Source: Dipteris shenzhenensis (lineage: Eukaryota > Polypodiophyta > Polypodiopsida > Gleicheniales). Taken from it: DNA of 64,000 nucleotides. The DNA is taken from the NCBI GenBank assembly GCA_047967505.1, contig CM106541.1; one strand, given 5' to 3'. Positions 30,993-42,629 of the stretch are shown piece by piece. The notes beneath the pieces are model-generated. The model had not been told where the DNA came from. It saw only the letters and a program-made list of their open reading frames with translations, and searched no databases. Made by a program: the position numbers and the translations under genes. Within the stretch, counting starts at the first letter, position 1; every line of letters starts with the position of its first letter.

Positions 30993-33446
30993 ATGGTGCA
31001 GTTACCTAAAGAGGTGATATTCTCCCTTGTCACTTGTTACCACTTTAGGATTTTACTCCTTGAAATGCTAAAATCCCTTTCTTCCTCTATTGACTTCTCA
31101 CTCCCCTCTTCTTTTTACAACCTCCCAGGTCCCTCCCTCACCCTCAACATTCTTTCCCTTTCCTCTACCCCCAAACTCACTCCTCCTTTACCCAAAAGAA
31201 GGCATGGTTCTCCCCCCAAAATACACCCCCAAATTTTAAAAATTTACCCCTTCTACCCCTCTTAGCAACCCTTTTATCGCCTCGCACATCAAAGATTCCA
31301 ACCAGAGTTCTTCGCCACTTCTTCTCCCAAAAGAAAAGCACCTGATAATGATGATACATCACACTACTCCATCGACTGGGATAAGCACTGATCATCTCCA
31401 ACGTGTTTTCTTTTACAAAGCACTCCATCTGAGGACCCCGAGGTATGTTCTGTAAAACTACTCAATAATGGTTTATTTTGTTTTCAGTCTATTCCAAAGA
31501 AGAAAAGTTCAATTTACTTTCATGTTCTTTATGCTAACAAAATTTTAACTAAAATCCCTCTTAAATCTCTTATTAGCGATACATTGTTCTTACATTTTAA
31601 CACTGATTCTGACACTCTCCACACTTTCGACTCTTTCGCTTTTAGCTGGGGATATACTCCACCCCTTAGATCTCTACTTTACAAACCAAAACTCACCTTC
31701 CTAGCAAAATCCTTGAGCTCCACCTATCAATGTATTTCACTTAAGAGGTTTAAACCCTTTCTTAAAACTTTAGAGGATCAACTACATGTTTGCACTTCGG
31801 ACCCCAACTTCTTCCATCATCCCTTTCTTAAATCTCATATCCTTTTTTTCCTCAATCACATTTCCATTACCCCCTTAGTAGCAGCACTTTAAGCACTTAT
31901 GATTGTATTTCAAGAAATTTGCCTCTATCTTAATTTAGAGCACACAACCTATGAATCTTCCCTCTCCCACCTTTTTTGGAATAGATTCCTCATTCTCTTC
32001 CCCAATCGAAAACCCAACAATATATTTTGGAAAACAAAAGTCTTCTTAATGAAGTAAACTGGCTTTCTAGCCATGTGTTTATAACTAGCTTGGACAAAGC
32101 TTCCCAAACTCCCATTGTCCTTTGCAAATATTTAGTTCAAAAACTCACCCTTGACATAATGAACTCTCTCGAATTTGTACCCCAAAGTGCTTCACTTTCT
32201 GATACACTAGTATCCATTACAAACATGCTTGACACCCTTAGAATTCCCTACAATTCCAACAACCTTCCTTATCTCATGTGCTCTTATAAATCACACAAAC
32301 ACAACTTTAGTTGGCTAACTAATGCTCATGATTGCATTTTTCTCCTCTCACTAACATTATCTCTTTAGGACTAAAGGAGCGTAAAAATGTTATTCCACCC
32401 ATGGTGATAAACTTCGGGCTACCTGCAAAACTTTCCTCAATGTAAACACCAATTTACTTTGGGGTATAGACTCAAACTTACAATTCCTTATCAACCTACC
32501 CCATGAAATCCATTCTCTCTACTCTGCCGACATTGCAAACTGTTATGAAGCCATCCCTATATATACTCTTCCAGTCTTATGGCATCTCTATCATATTTCT
32601 GTAAAATTGCTACAAAACTAGGTTTCAAAGGATTCTTCCAAAAAAACGGTTGTTTTTTTCTCACAAAATCAACCAAAGTCAAAACCCTCTACTCCTTTAG
32701 TACTTTTCTCAGTTACAACCACTTCTTGCTCAACTTTTGTGTCATTCAGGTTGGCCCTCATTGCTAGACCCAATCTAAAGGCATTCCCATGGGTTTCTCA
32801 TGTTCACCACTTTGGTGCCACCTCTATCTTACTTCTTTTGAATTCAAATTCATCAAAAAACTTGCATGTCTTGGTTATCCCCATTTCCTCTCTCACTTTC
32901 TCCATACCTTCACATACATCGATGACATGCTCTTCATAAATAATCCCTACATCACCAAGTTTCTTGATCCTTCTAGACCACTACAGGATGATGACCCCTT
33001 TACCATCTATCCATTACACATTATCTCCCTAAAATGCAGTCTTTCCTCCTCTTTTGTTGACTCTAATCAAAATCTCATCAGCCTCTCGACCACCTTTCTA
33101 AACACACACATTACCTTTCCCCTCCTTTCCTAGGTGAATTCTTTACCACTTTCGTTTGGAAGAAAAAACTTCTCAAATTTCCCACAATCTCCCTCATTAG
33201 TATAGTAACTGACCTTTCTTCTCCTCATATAAAGTCTGCTTGATCTTCATCCTTTCCATCCTCTATTCTTGCTCCGACAGCTTCGAAGCTTTACTCCACA
33301 TTTCCACTCTCATAGACATTTGCAAAGACAATGGCTTCCATCCAAATAGAGTCAAAAATATTATCCATAATTATATCTCTTCCAATACTTCCCCTCAACT
33401 AAAACTCAATTTATTGACACTTCTTTATCTCTTAGGTAGACAGTAG
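30993..33446 (+). pseudogene. Diverged reverse transcriptase gene (rvt- or Penelope-like), frame-broken
   Basis: A long plus-strand coding region in two alternating frames. Frame 1 runs 30993-31890 with stops only at 31263 and 31389, containing a basic SPKRKAPDNDD segment and a conserved-looking YFHVLYANKIL region. The other frame at 32027-32368 has SSHVFITSLDKASQTPIVLC. Motif A follows in frame 1: YSADIANCYEAIP with Asp at 32529. Then in the other frame, 32579-33133: a TAG at 32765, GIPMGFSCSPLWCHLYLT (32780-32833) and the catalytic TYIDDMLFINN (YIDD at 32915-32926). A C-terminal part reads to 33446. These motifs fit neither copia, gypsy nor LINE RT. GIPMG..CSP and YIDD..SINN-like residues recall cellular rvt genes or Penelope-like RTs; no GIY-YIG endonuclease is seen. 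Catalytic Asp residues survive despite about five stops or frameshifts. The exact family is unproven. Confidence 0.65.
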
Positions 33447-33490
33447 GTCATCACACTAGGTGATGACCTACTGTCTCACCTAGTGTGATG
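33438..33490. repeat. Two overlapping hairpins
   Basis: Hairpin 1: 17-bp perfect arms at 33438-33454 and 33460-33476 with a 5-base loop. Hairpin 2: 15-bp perfect arms at 33449-33463 (CATCACACTAGGTGA) and 33476-33490 (TCACCTAGTGTGATG). The arms share sequence, so the two folds exclude each other. They begin inside the last codons of the RT-like frame. Confidence 0.92.
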
Positions 33491-33499
33491 TACCCTACT

Positions 33500-35110
33500 G
33501 GGGCAAAGGTGGGTACACATACACACACACACACTTCCTAACCCTTCCTCCCTTTCGTTTAATCCATGGTTCCTTTTCGCTCCCACCTTAACCCCCCCTC
33601 CCTTTTTCCTCCCCTCGACACCTACTTCCCTTGAATTGTTCCAATTTCTATTTATCTCCCCCAAAGGAAAAAATCTCACTGTTTTAACAATTCTAATCTC
33701 CTAAATTCTCCCACCCCCCCTTGCCCTTCCCCCTTTTACACCTACCTCCTATAATCCTAATTTCTATTTTCCCTCCCTCCCAATTTTTTCTCATTAATTA
33801 AACATACTCCTCACGCTCCCCAACTCTCCAATTATTGTAGCCCCCCTCTCCTACCCGACCCTCCCGACTACCCTCATCTCCCCCTATTTAAACCCCTCTA
33901 CTAAGTTCCCTCCCTCGCATGCTCAAAGTCTCCCCGCTGTGCGATACCCGTTGCTCATGGCCTCCGCTTAGTCTGATGAGACTCTGGCCCCTTGCTCTAT
34001 CTTCTTCCGTTGCTGACTGCCTTCGTCAGACTGTATGCTAACTCAACTCTCCCTAACACCGCATAGGTTTACGATGCCTTGCTCGTGTACACACAGCCTA
34101 ATTCAAAGCTCTCTTCATCACTCAGGTCTTACACGCCCTGGGGACAACCAAGTATTCTTTGCATTCACATGTCCTTCCCGTCACGTCCCCTCCACTTTAC
34201 TCTCACGTCCATGCACCTTTACTCTTCTCCTTGCTGATCGCGCCTCTGCACTCTGCGACCGCCACACACTCTTCTCAATTTCTTCATCTAATCACCTCTC
34301 CTCCTCCTCCACTATGCACATTGGATGTATAAGGCTTTGTCTTTATTACTATATACAACCCCCCACCTCATTTTTTTACAACCCCCCCCAACCCCTTTTT
34401 TCTTTTATTCTTTTTTAATACTCCCTTCCTTATATTTTAAATCCCCTCCCCTCCTGCTTAATCCCCTCACAGTATTTCCTGTATTAACGTACCCCTCCCG
34501 CCTTTTTACTATGACTAAGTTTTTTTTATTTTTTAAAAAGTAATCTTGCACTTAGGATTACTTTGCCTTTCATTACTCCTTCGAAATGCTTGAATTTTAC
34601 GTTAGCTTAAAGATTAGTTTCCTCCCCTTCATTTTTCCTTTACTCTTTCTAGAAATACTTATCCCTTATTCTTGCTCTTCTTAAAACCTTCCTTTTTTTC
34701 CAGTATCCTTCCCCATATATAACTATATCCCCTTCTTTCTCTCTCTGTATTTTTTCTCCCCCTATCTAACCAAATTCTTCCTCTACAAATACACTCATTA
34801 ACTCATTAACTCGTTATTAATTAAACCCGTTCCTAATTAAAGGTTTTCTCTAATTACTCAATACATTTACTTTTTCACAATCAAAGTTGTTTAAAGAATT
34901 TCTCTTTTTTCTTACCTCTTTCCTTAAATTTTTTCACTTATTTACTCCTTGTCTCACTACCTTATCCCTAGTCACTCCCTTATTGACTAATTTTTTTTCT
35001 AAATTCAAAACAGTTCATTCTGGATAGTCCACACTGAAGTAACCCTTCTTTTTTACACTCAAAACTTTACATCATGATGTGTAGGTTTGTGGCTAAAGCT
35101 CCTAATTTAT
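33500..35110. other. Pyrimidine-rich stretch, no gene
   Basis: Plus strand is strongly C/T-rich with runs of T and C. Short frames show no domains. Runs of 6-9 C or T are common, so assembly slips are likely here. Confidence 0.6.
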
Positions 35111-35499
35111 TGTGACCCCGATAACAAGGGAGGAGTGTTTATGGCACCTGTCTTACCAACTAAAGTCAATTTGGTTCTTATCATGTTTGCTTGTTAGATG
35201 GTTGCAGGTATGCAAATTCTCCTCTTCAATAAAAGAGATGACTGTCAAGATTTCACCGGCTTCAATTTTATTTGCAAAATATTATTGGCATTCCACTACT
35301 CACTCAATCCCTTCCTTTACTCTATAATGTTCTCTTTTTTCTCTTCCCTAACTCCTTTGGTTTTTAACTATGCAAAAGAGGAACGGCACAATGGGAAGAC
35401 ATGATACAATTTGTCAAAAGCCTCTATGAAAAGAGATGGGGAAGAAAAGATCAACCACAACTATACTATCAAAGCAACAAATGGAATCATAGAGAGGAA

Positions 35500-36590
35500 G
35501 ACATGGAAAACGGCTTGAAAGAGCTAGCCAATCAGAAGGCTCTAGAGACACAAGGGCTAGTAGCAAAGATGTTAACATTAGGGGTGAGAAAACAAAGAAA
35601 CTTCTTACAAGGCTTATGAAGCAGGATTGTACCGATCCGTAAGGGGGGAGATAGCAAGATGGAAGAAAATTATCGAACAATCGTGGTAAGTAGCGTAATG
35701 GCAAAGTTATATGGCACTATCCTTGAGAAAAAAATTAGCAAATGGACTGAGGAACGAGGAGTGAGGGCACCATCCCAGGCACGTTTTCATCCCAAGCACT
35801 CATCTGTTGATCATCTAGTTGCCATAAGGGCTGCAACTAAAGAAGCCAAAGGTAAGACGGAGTTTATCTACTATAGATTCCAAGAAAGCCTTCAATATAG
35901 TGCCAGGTAAGAAGCTATGGGAAAGGCTAGAAAAGCTCAAATTTCTTCAAGAACTGAGATAAGTCACATACCAACTCTATAAGGAGCTACTAGCTGAATT
36001 AGCATAGCCGCTAGTCAATGAGTCATGCTCTAAGGGGAAAGCTATAATAACAAGTGACATTGGGGTTAAACAAGGTTGGCCCCTCTTACCGACACTCTTT
36101 GATCTTTTTATTGATGAGTTGGAAGAAAGAAATAAATAAAGAAAGAAAGAATCTTATATTAGAGTCTTTGGAAGACCGATGGGTCTATGAGACTACTAAA
36201 ATGAGCATCATCACCCAGCAAGGAAGGGGTTCATATTGTAGGGTATATTTTGTTAATGCTTATCTACATAGATGATGTAGTATTCTTTGCAAAAAATAGC
36301 CTACAAGAAGATTTGGACAAAGTAAAGGTCATTGGGACAAGTAGCAAACAATTCTTTTTTTGGGCAAAGAAGAGACTTCCATTAAGCATGAACAAAACCT
36401 GCAAGAGCAAGCTCAAAGTGGAAATACATCATGTAATGCATGAGAAAAAAATGCAAGGGAGGAATTTTAGAAAGTTGCAGATAAGAAAGGAGAACCTCAG
36501 CTCAAAGATCCTGAAGGGGTGGAGAAAGGGTGAATCAGAGGAGGATCACTCCCAAGTAGGTGATGATTCATTAAAAAAAGGAGCTAGGTA
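35500..36590 (+). pseudogene. LINE reverse transcriptase, decayed
   Basis: Non-LTR RT pieces in order: LANQKALETQGLVAKML, VPIRKGGDSKMEENYRTIVV, SVMAKLYGTILEKKISKWTE, SQARFHPKHSSVDHL, then after a frameshift TIDSKKAFNIVP with the first catalytic Asp near 35875. Next come SDIGVKQGWPLLPTLFDLF, IDELEE, and near 36255 LMLIYIDDVVFFAKN with the Asp pair (Ile where LINEs usually have Ala). Between the last two blocks lies an unrelated A-rich insert (36121-36215). Several stops are present. Confidence 0.85.
36121..36215 (-). mobile_element. Short LINE 3' end with GAAA tail, inserted in LINE RT
   Basis: Starts with a (GAAA)n-like run and continues GAAGACCGATGGGTCTA, shared with the LINE 3' ends at 47913 and, inverted, at about 57390-57450. 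It interrupts the RT of the host LINE. It is a very short 5'-truncated copy. Confidence 0.65.
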
Positions 36591-36989
36591 ATGTGGTCGT
36601 GAACAAGTCGTCTCTCTAAGCATGTGGTATGTAGATATTGGTGCCTCAACTTGAGAATGGTGCTCCTCATGAAGAGAATATGCTGGATTCCAACCACAAT
36701 AAGCAAGTCCACGAAGACAAGGTGAGGTTGAAAAAACTTATTGGTGAGAGAAGCTCCAATGCCACGCAGCAATCCACTAGCAAGGTATCGAAGAGGATCA
36801 ATGATGCCATTAGGAATTCCAACATTGGCAAAGAAATAAGTTTCAAATTCTCAAAGATGAATATAAGATACTCAATCAACAATAATGTAGCTAGGGGGAG
36901 GGGGAATGATTCAAGCAAATTCATTGGTTAGAGATTGAGAAACTTATGTAGTCATTTCTATAGGTGGAAGATGGAAGAAAGAGATGCCC

Positions 36990-37900
36990 GCACTTTGTTC
37001 CATGGGAACCCATGAAAGTACCCAAGCTACACAGGGGGTTGGGCCTCCCTCACATCAAGACATGCAATGTTCTCTACTATGAAAATGGTTGCAGCCACAT
37101 TTATGCGAATGTTAGGCCACATGGGCTAACATAATTAAGTGGTATGCAAAAAATGCCAGAATTCATGGAGAAGGATCTTGGAAGGGTCTATCCTAGTATG
37201 ATAGTATTTGTCTCTGCTATCCATTGAAAATTGTTGGGTCTAGCCAGCTCGGTGGATGCTTGGAAATCTTGTGGGCATTTAACACTGTGGAAAGGGAGAG
37301 GTGGTTTGAGGGGGGATGCGAGTCTCTTTGAGAATGTTTTGTGGAGCTGGGCAATCACTAAGGATGGAAAGATGCTTGCTATGGTGGATGTGCCTTAGTC
37401 TACAAAGGAAAGGGGACACAAGGAAGGCGCACTCGAAACCACTTGTACTAATTTGTAATAAAATTCCTCTAACTGAGGGAGAAGTGGCTTTGGTGGCTAC
37501 TATCCCAGATAGAATCTTGGAGGAGTGGCCTTCTAATTGCATTGCATCGGTGAGTTGAAGGGTTAACCAATGGAGGATTGGGAGAACATACATAGGCAAG
37601 ATCTTTGCGAGACTTATTTAGAGAGTTTGATACAAACCTTTCATTGGCCAAATCTGAAATGGAAGTTGAGACGTAGCCTAGGCTAGTGGTGGGCTCGATT
37701 GAGGGAGATTTGGAAATACTGCAAGGCAGGAAAAGCTAGTTTCCAACTATGGAAATCATTATGTGGTTGCTAGTTTAGGGGAAGCTTTCAACATGGGTGA
37801 TGCTAAATCCGGTGTGTTCGTCATGCAGAAGTACGTTTGAGGAGGTCTATCATTTGTTGTGCTTGTGCATTGTGACTTGTGGAGTATGGCAGCTAAGAGA
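36990..37900 (+). pseudogene. LINE C-terminal region, heavily decayed
   Basis: The reading GLGLPHIKTCNVLYYENGC near 37040-37110 matches the LINE post-RT signature G-G-L-G-[IL]-x-x-x-x-x-x-N-x-A-L. Later frames have scattered W-rich text compatible with the zf-RVT region but many stops. It may continue the LINE at 35.5-36.6 kb. Confidence 0.45.
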
Positions 37901-39213
37901 GCTCAATTAGAAGAGTTGGCATGATGTCCCATTTTTCTATAGTTTCCAAATAGCGGGTTGTTATCATAAGGGACCCCACGTGGTTGCCCTCGATTATGGT
38001 GGCTTGCTATCTGTACTTGAGAGCAACTACTGCCCTTACTGTCTGGGGAATGCATCTTGTGTCCACTGATCAACAGACTAAGATCCATCATCATAGCCTT
38101 CACATGAGTACTCCTGTTACATCCAAGACTCACAACTTTAGAAGGTTTGACAATTGCTGGCTAGATTTTGTAATGGACTTTTAGGGGTGACTTCCCCATA
38201 ATACAAGTTGGCATTTCCTCCCACCCCTGGTCCCCCAGCCCCCTCTCGCCCAAAAAAAATAAAAAATTGGCAAACCACTATAGCCCTGCTTTTAACAAGG
38301 TGGGACAATCTCAAAGTCCCCATTTAGAGAAAATGTATAGTTACAATTTTTCACTAACTTGTAAAAGGGAGAGGAAAGATGTAAATTGGAAGGTGAGGGA
38401 AAGAGAAGAAAGAAATTGAAGGTGTAGGCCCTCATCTCAGTTAAATAATATAACATGCTTTTAATAAAGGTGCTGTCATACAAGCTAAAAGACAAACCAT
38501 CTCATATAATGCCAAAAACTTCACCCTAAAGGCAAGTGAGAACCACAAAGACAACAAGCATGAGAAAGATGGATCATACACGAAGGATAAAGAAGAGCTT
38601 CTAGATCAAATGCGAAGCACCTTGCAAACAGGATGATGATGCCAGATGCAATGGGAAGGAAGAGAACCCATAAAGGAAAGGGTTCTGAACCTTGCCAACC
38701 AGAAGAGATGGGCACTAAGGAAAAGATGGCTATTAGCCGCAGCCTCACAAAGCGTATTGAAGATGCGGCATCATGCGAGAGGAGGTAGAGAGAACTGTTT
38801 CAACTTTTTTCAAAGATGTGTACAAGGACCTATTGTAGCAATAGGGGTATAGGGATCGACATCAAGAAAGCCTCTATTCTGTCATGGAAATTCAGAGGAT
38901 GTTACAACCCAACAAAACAATGTGGTTGCATGTTGTTGAGGAGGTCAAACTATCGATAGTATCAACTAAATTGCCACTAACCTCAATTTAAATCAAGATT
39001 ATCTTGAGCAAAAAAAGTCAGCGTGACTTTTGAACTGAAAACTGAAATATGTCCCCTTAGAGGACTTTAATTCAAAATTCTGAGTAATTAGTTGTGGAGA
39101 AAAGAAGAGGGGTGAAAAGGAAGAGAAGCTAAGGGACAACGGGGGGAGAGGAGGAGTTTGAGTTAAAGGATAATGGAGGGTAGGGGGCTTAGGGACAACA
39201 TGCAAACCACCAA
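37900..39213. other. No supported gene
   Basis: Both strands have only short frames. I see no domain motif, tRNA or LTR boundary. Confidence 0.5.
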
Positions 39214-39468
39214 CACGAACATGCAAACCATAAACACGTACTCTATGATTTCCTTCGCTCCACAATGCTCTGCTGCATCCACATCCTCCTCTTCCTCAAG
39301 GCTTTCATACAACACCGCTCGTACTCTGGCCACCCTCTTCACACGAACATGCAAACCATAAACATGTACTCTATGATTTCCTTCGCTCCACAATGCTCTG
39401 CTGCATCCACATCCTCCTCTTCCTCAAGGCTTCCATACAACACCGCTCGTACTCTGGCCACCCTCTTC
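39214..39468. repeat. 128-bp tandem duplication
   Basis: Copies at 39214-39341 and 39342 to about 39468 each begin CACGAACATGCAAACCATAA and differ at few positions. On the minus strand both encode the same SLEEEEDVDAAEHCGAKEI stretch, but nothing indicates expression. Confidence 0.93.
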
Positions 39469-39771
39469 CCCTTCATCATCAGGCATCTTCGGTTCCATCC
39501 CCACAAACACACCTTTAACACGGCCACGCATCGCCTTCGCATTGTGGGCTCACCTGTTCATGCACGCCCTGCTCCGATTGATAATGGAGGCTTAATCATC
39601 TTAGGAGAGGGCTCTTAATAACCCTCTCATTGGCCTTTCTTCCATTGGACACGCGGCCATGCGGCCACCACGTGGAGAAGTCTCTAGACCCCCCCACCTC
39701 CCACCAATCATCCACTCCCCCCCCCCTCCCCTCGTAACCTAATAGTATTTTTCACCAACTTGGGGTCCCTA

Positions 39772-39850
39772 TTTGCAGGGCTAAAACTACGTTCCTAAAT
39801 TAGTGCACTTTCCATAGACCCTTTGCAGGGCTAAAACTATGTTCCTAAAT
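39772..39850. repeat. 29-bp direct repeat, 50-bp spacing
   Basis: TTTGCAGGGCTAAAACTA plus the following 11 bases occurs at 39772-39800 and 39822-39850. Confidence 0.9.
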
Positions 39851-39955
39851 CTTTAACCTATTAACCGCGGACACGAGGAAAAAAGAAAGAGAACAGGTGG
39901 CAACTCCAGAGAACAAGAGCTTGCCATGTGGAGGGTTTATGAGCCGATGAGAAGG

Positions 39956-40045
39956 AAAGACGAGAGGTAGGCTTTGAGTGGGGAGGAGGTGAAAAGACGA
40001 GAGGTAGGCTTTGAGTGGGGAGGAGGTGGAAAGACAAGAGGCAAC
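39956..40045. repeat. 37-bp tandem repeat, about 2.4 copies
   Basis: Units begin AAAGACGAGAGGTAGGC; starts at 39956, 39993 and 40030, the last partial. Confidence 0.9.
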
Positions 40046-40519
40046 TTTGGGAGGAAGGAGGGTCATAAAGGGAGGAAATGGAAGGTCTCAGAGCCTTGGG
40101 TTAAGACTTAGCCAGAATTTCAAAAGCTAATCCAAGTTTTTGATGATTGAGCATGAATCACGATGAAACGAAATCTTGAAGAGGATGCAAGTCAATGCAT
40201 AGAGTGTTTTAAATATGCATTTGTTTTAGACCTTGGCCATTTCTAAATTAATTTTTGGTTTATCCATTTCCTTGATTTCAGCGAAGCAAACAATTGGATC
40301 TAGAATAAGGAAGTAAATTGGATTCTTGAATCTAGCATTGATGAAACAATGTAGCACGAACCTTGGGGCATTTAATTTATAAACCACCATTGCCGGATTA
40401 TTGGAAAGTTTTCCACTAAGCTAATAGTATAATCTCTAGAAAATAGAGTCTCATTTAAAGAGGGAGCTGAATGGAGTGATCATATGCGTGCTTTTGCAAT
40501 GTGCGCCGCCTGATGCTGA

Positions 40520-40601
40520 GATGATGGTCCTCTTTCAATGCACAAAGTGTATGTCTTGCAGATGATGGTCCTCTTTCAATGCACAAAGTGGATGTCTTGC
40601 A
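40520..40601. repeat. 41-bp tandem duplication
   Basis: Two adjacent units beginning GATGATGGTCCTCTTTCAA at 40520 and 40561, with one difference. Confidence 0.92.
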
Positions 40602-41636
40602 GCCTCTTGCATTACTCTTGAGCCACAGCCGGTTACGAGACCATTCTGATCGAACAATGGGAGCGTGACACTCTGAAGCATTTGCTTTAAGTCATGCATG
40701 TAACATTGGTATTGGAGCTTCAATTTGGTTGTGAGCATCATGGACGCGTAAGATACCATGACACAGAGACAGGAATTGTGTTGAGAAGGGGGAACGCCGA
40801 GCGGTATCCTCTTCGTCAAAACTCACCATTGGGTACAACGCCACTCAATACATGTCATTGATGCAGATGTAATATATAGTAGACTTTGTCACACATATGA
40901 TGCAGACGCAAATAGACGGCAAGTCAAACGAGTAGAAGCTTAGCCAAAGGAAGCATGTGACTGTAATCCCAAAGAAGATTGAAATAGCTTGGAGTCTTGG
41001 GCAGTGAGCCCGTGCAGAAAGAGGCTGCTTCGATCATGAAGTAAAGCTCATGACGTGAAAGAATGGGACAAGCTGGGTTGATAAGCTAAGACTTGGTCTG
41101 CGAAGGGAAGGAAGCACAGGAGCGGGATATGTCGTTCTGTTTTATACAGTAAGATTCTGGGCCCAAGAGCATTAAGAAGGCGGCATGTTAAGAATCCTAC
41201 GCTCACAATGAAGACTAAACACACTGCACACTACCACGCAACAAGAAAACCAAACGCAGTGAGCTGGTGAAAAGGAGGAAGGAAAGCAACCAAAAGCAAA
41301 CGGGAAGCAGCAGGAGCTCAAAGCCGGGCGGGGAAGGGAATCGCGACAGCAAGGGGGGCTGAAAAACGGCTGCACAGAGGCCGTAGAACTGCAAAAACGA
41401 GGTCGTAGCAGCAAGTAGACTTCTCGTGGCAGCAGGTCAAAACCCACGCAGACATACGAGCAGAACGCGCCGAAGCAGCAAGGAGGCGAGAAATGCAGAC
41501 GCGCCTGACGATCAGGATCACGAGAGGCCAGCAAGGGTTCGACAAGGGTAACGAAACCAGCAAACGAACCCTAGGAGGGACTGCAAACCACCATAGCTGC
41601 TCGGAAGCTCCACGCTGCAAACCACCATACTCGGCT
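40602..41636. other. No supported gene
   Basis: Minus-strand frames at 40535-40819 and 41172-41534 have no family motif; the latter is Cys/Ser/Pro-rich by composition. Confidence 0.5.
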
Positions 41637-41717
41637 CACACACACACACACAAACACAACTCACACTCACACTCACACTCACACTCACACACACACACAC
41701 ACTCTCTCTCTCTCTTC
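41637..41717. repeat. CA/CTCACA/CT compound microsatellite
   Basis: CA run, then CTCACA repeats, CA run and a CT run in succession. Confidence 0.92.
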
Positions 41718-41887
41718 ATTGAATTCAAGTTATCTTATGTAATTAGCTGAATGTTGATGCTTATCTTTTCTTGCATTTCTTGCACCTTTTGATATGCAAT
41801 AGCTAGTATGTGTTATAGGACAAAATTTATAGGTAGAATAGAAGTATAACCATAAGCTGTTTGGAATGGTGTCAATCCCCATGAGAT

Positions 41888-42022
41888 AGGTTTCCAAAGG
41901 TGCTCAGCATGGGCAATAGCAAGAAACTATTTGTCATAGGCTAGGTATCTTGATAAGGTTTGCAAAGGTGGTAAGCATGGACAATAGCAAGAAACTATTT
42001 ATCATAGAATGGGTATCTTGAC
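41888..42022. repeat. 68-bp tandem duplication
   Basis: Diverged copies at 41888-41955 and 41956-42022, both with AATAGCAAGAAACTATTT. Confidence 0.85.
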
Positions 42023-42629
42023 TATGTCCCAGAATGGCTTGTGGCTTTTGCATCAGTGTGCTCATGAAGCTATAAGAAGTGTTCGTCATGACCTCAATGG
42101 ATGATTTGGGTTAGCAGTAGTCACTAATATCGCAGTCAGAGCTTGCTTGAGGTGGTGGAAACGGATATGATGACGGTGAAAGCTGATTGTGGTTGTAGTG
42201 CTCTACCAAGTATAGCTTACGGTGTGCTAAAGACATGATGTAAATATAGCTTGTCCGGGTAATGTTGAGCTGTTAGCAAGTCTACTTTGGTAATCTATTG
42301 AACTTGGGCTTCAAGTTGAGACACCAAGGAGCTGGCAAGGAAGTTGTGTGAATAGAGTGTCAATGAGCTTTGTTATTGCGGTGCCTTGAATATGGAGACA
42401 TAGAACCTATGTCACCATTAAATTTATAGTTTGTTGCCAAGACCATGCATATTGTGTGGCCTATTTAAACAAACGTGCCATTCTTGTTTATAGGAGGTGG
42501 TGAATCACATGCTCTGCGTCTGTAATTGGTAATTCAATATTGAAGCTAGGGTGAATAGAGCCTTCAAATAGGCCATCTCGTTTGGCTCAGTTGTGTTTGA
42601 GAGATTGGCTTTGAAGACATCAATCCCTT
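42023..42629. other. No supported gene
   Basis: Flank of the non-autonomous gypsy-type element; no frames with recognisable content. Confidence 0.5.

Noticed and set aside
31443-31487. Possible short intron (GTATGT...TTTTCAG) in the RT-like gene
   Set aside because: It is only 45 bp, shorter than usual plant introns, and the frame reads through it without a stop.
33973-33980. CTGATGAG resembling a hammerhead ribozyme core
   Set aside because: No GAAA partner or matching stems at the needed positions.
39214-40601. CRISPR-like or structured repeat array
   Set aside because: Adjacent tandem duplications of different units, no spacers, eukaryotic context.
41172-41534. Cysteine-rich minus-strand frame of 120 codons
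   Set aside because: No signal peptide, family motif or codon support; composition effect.
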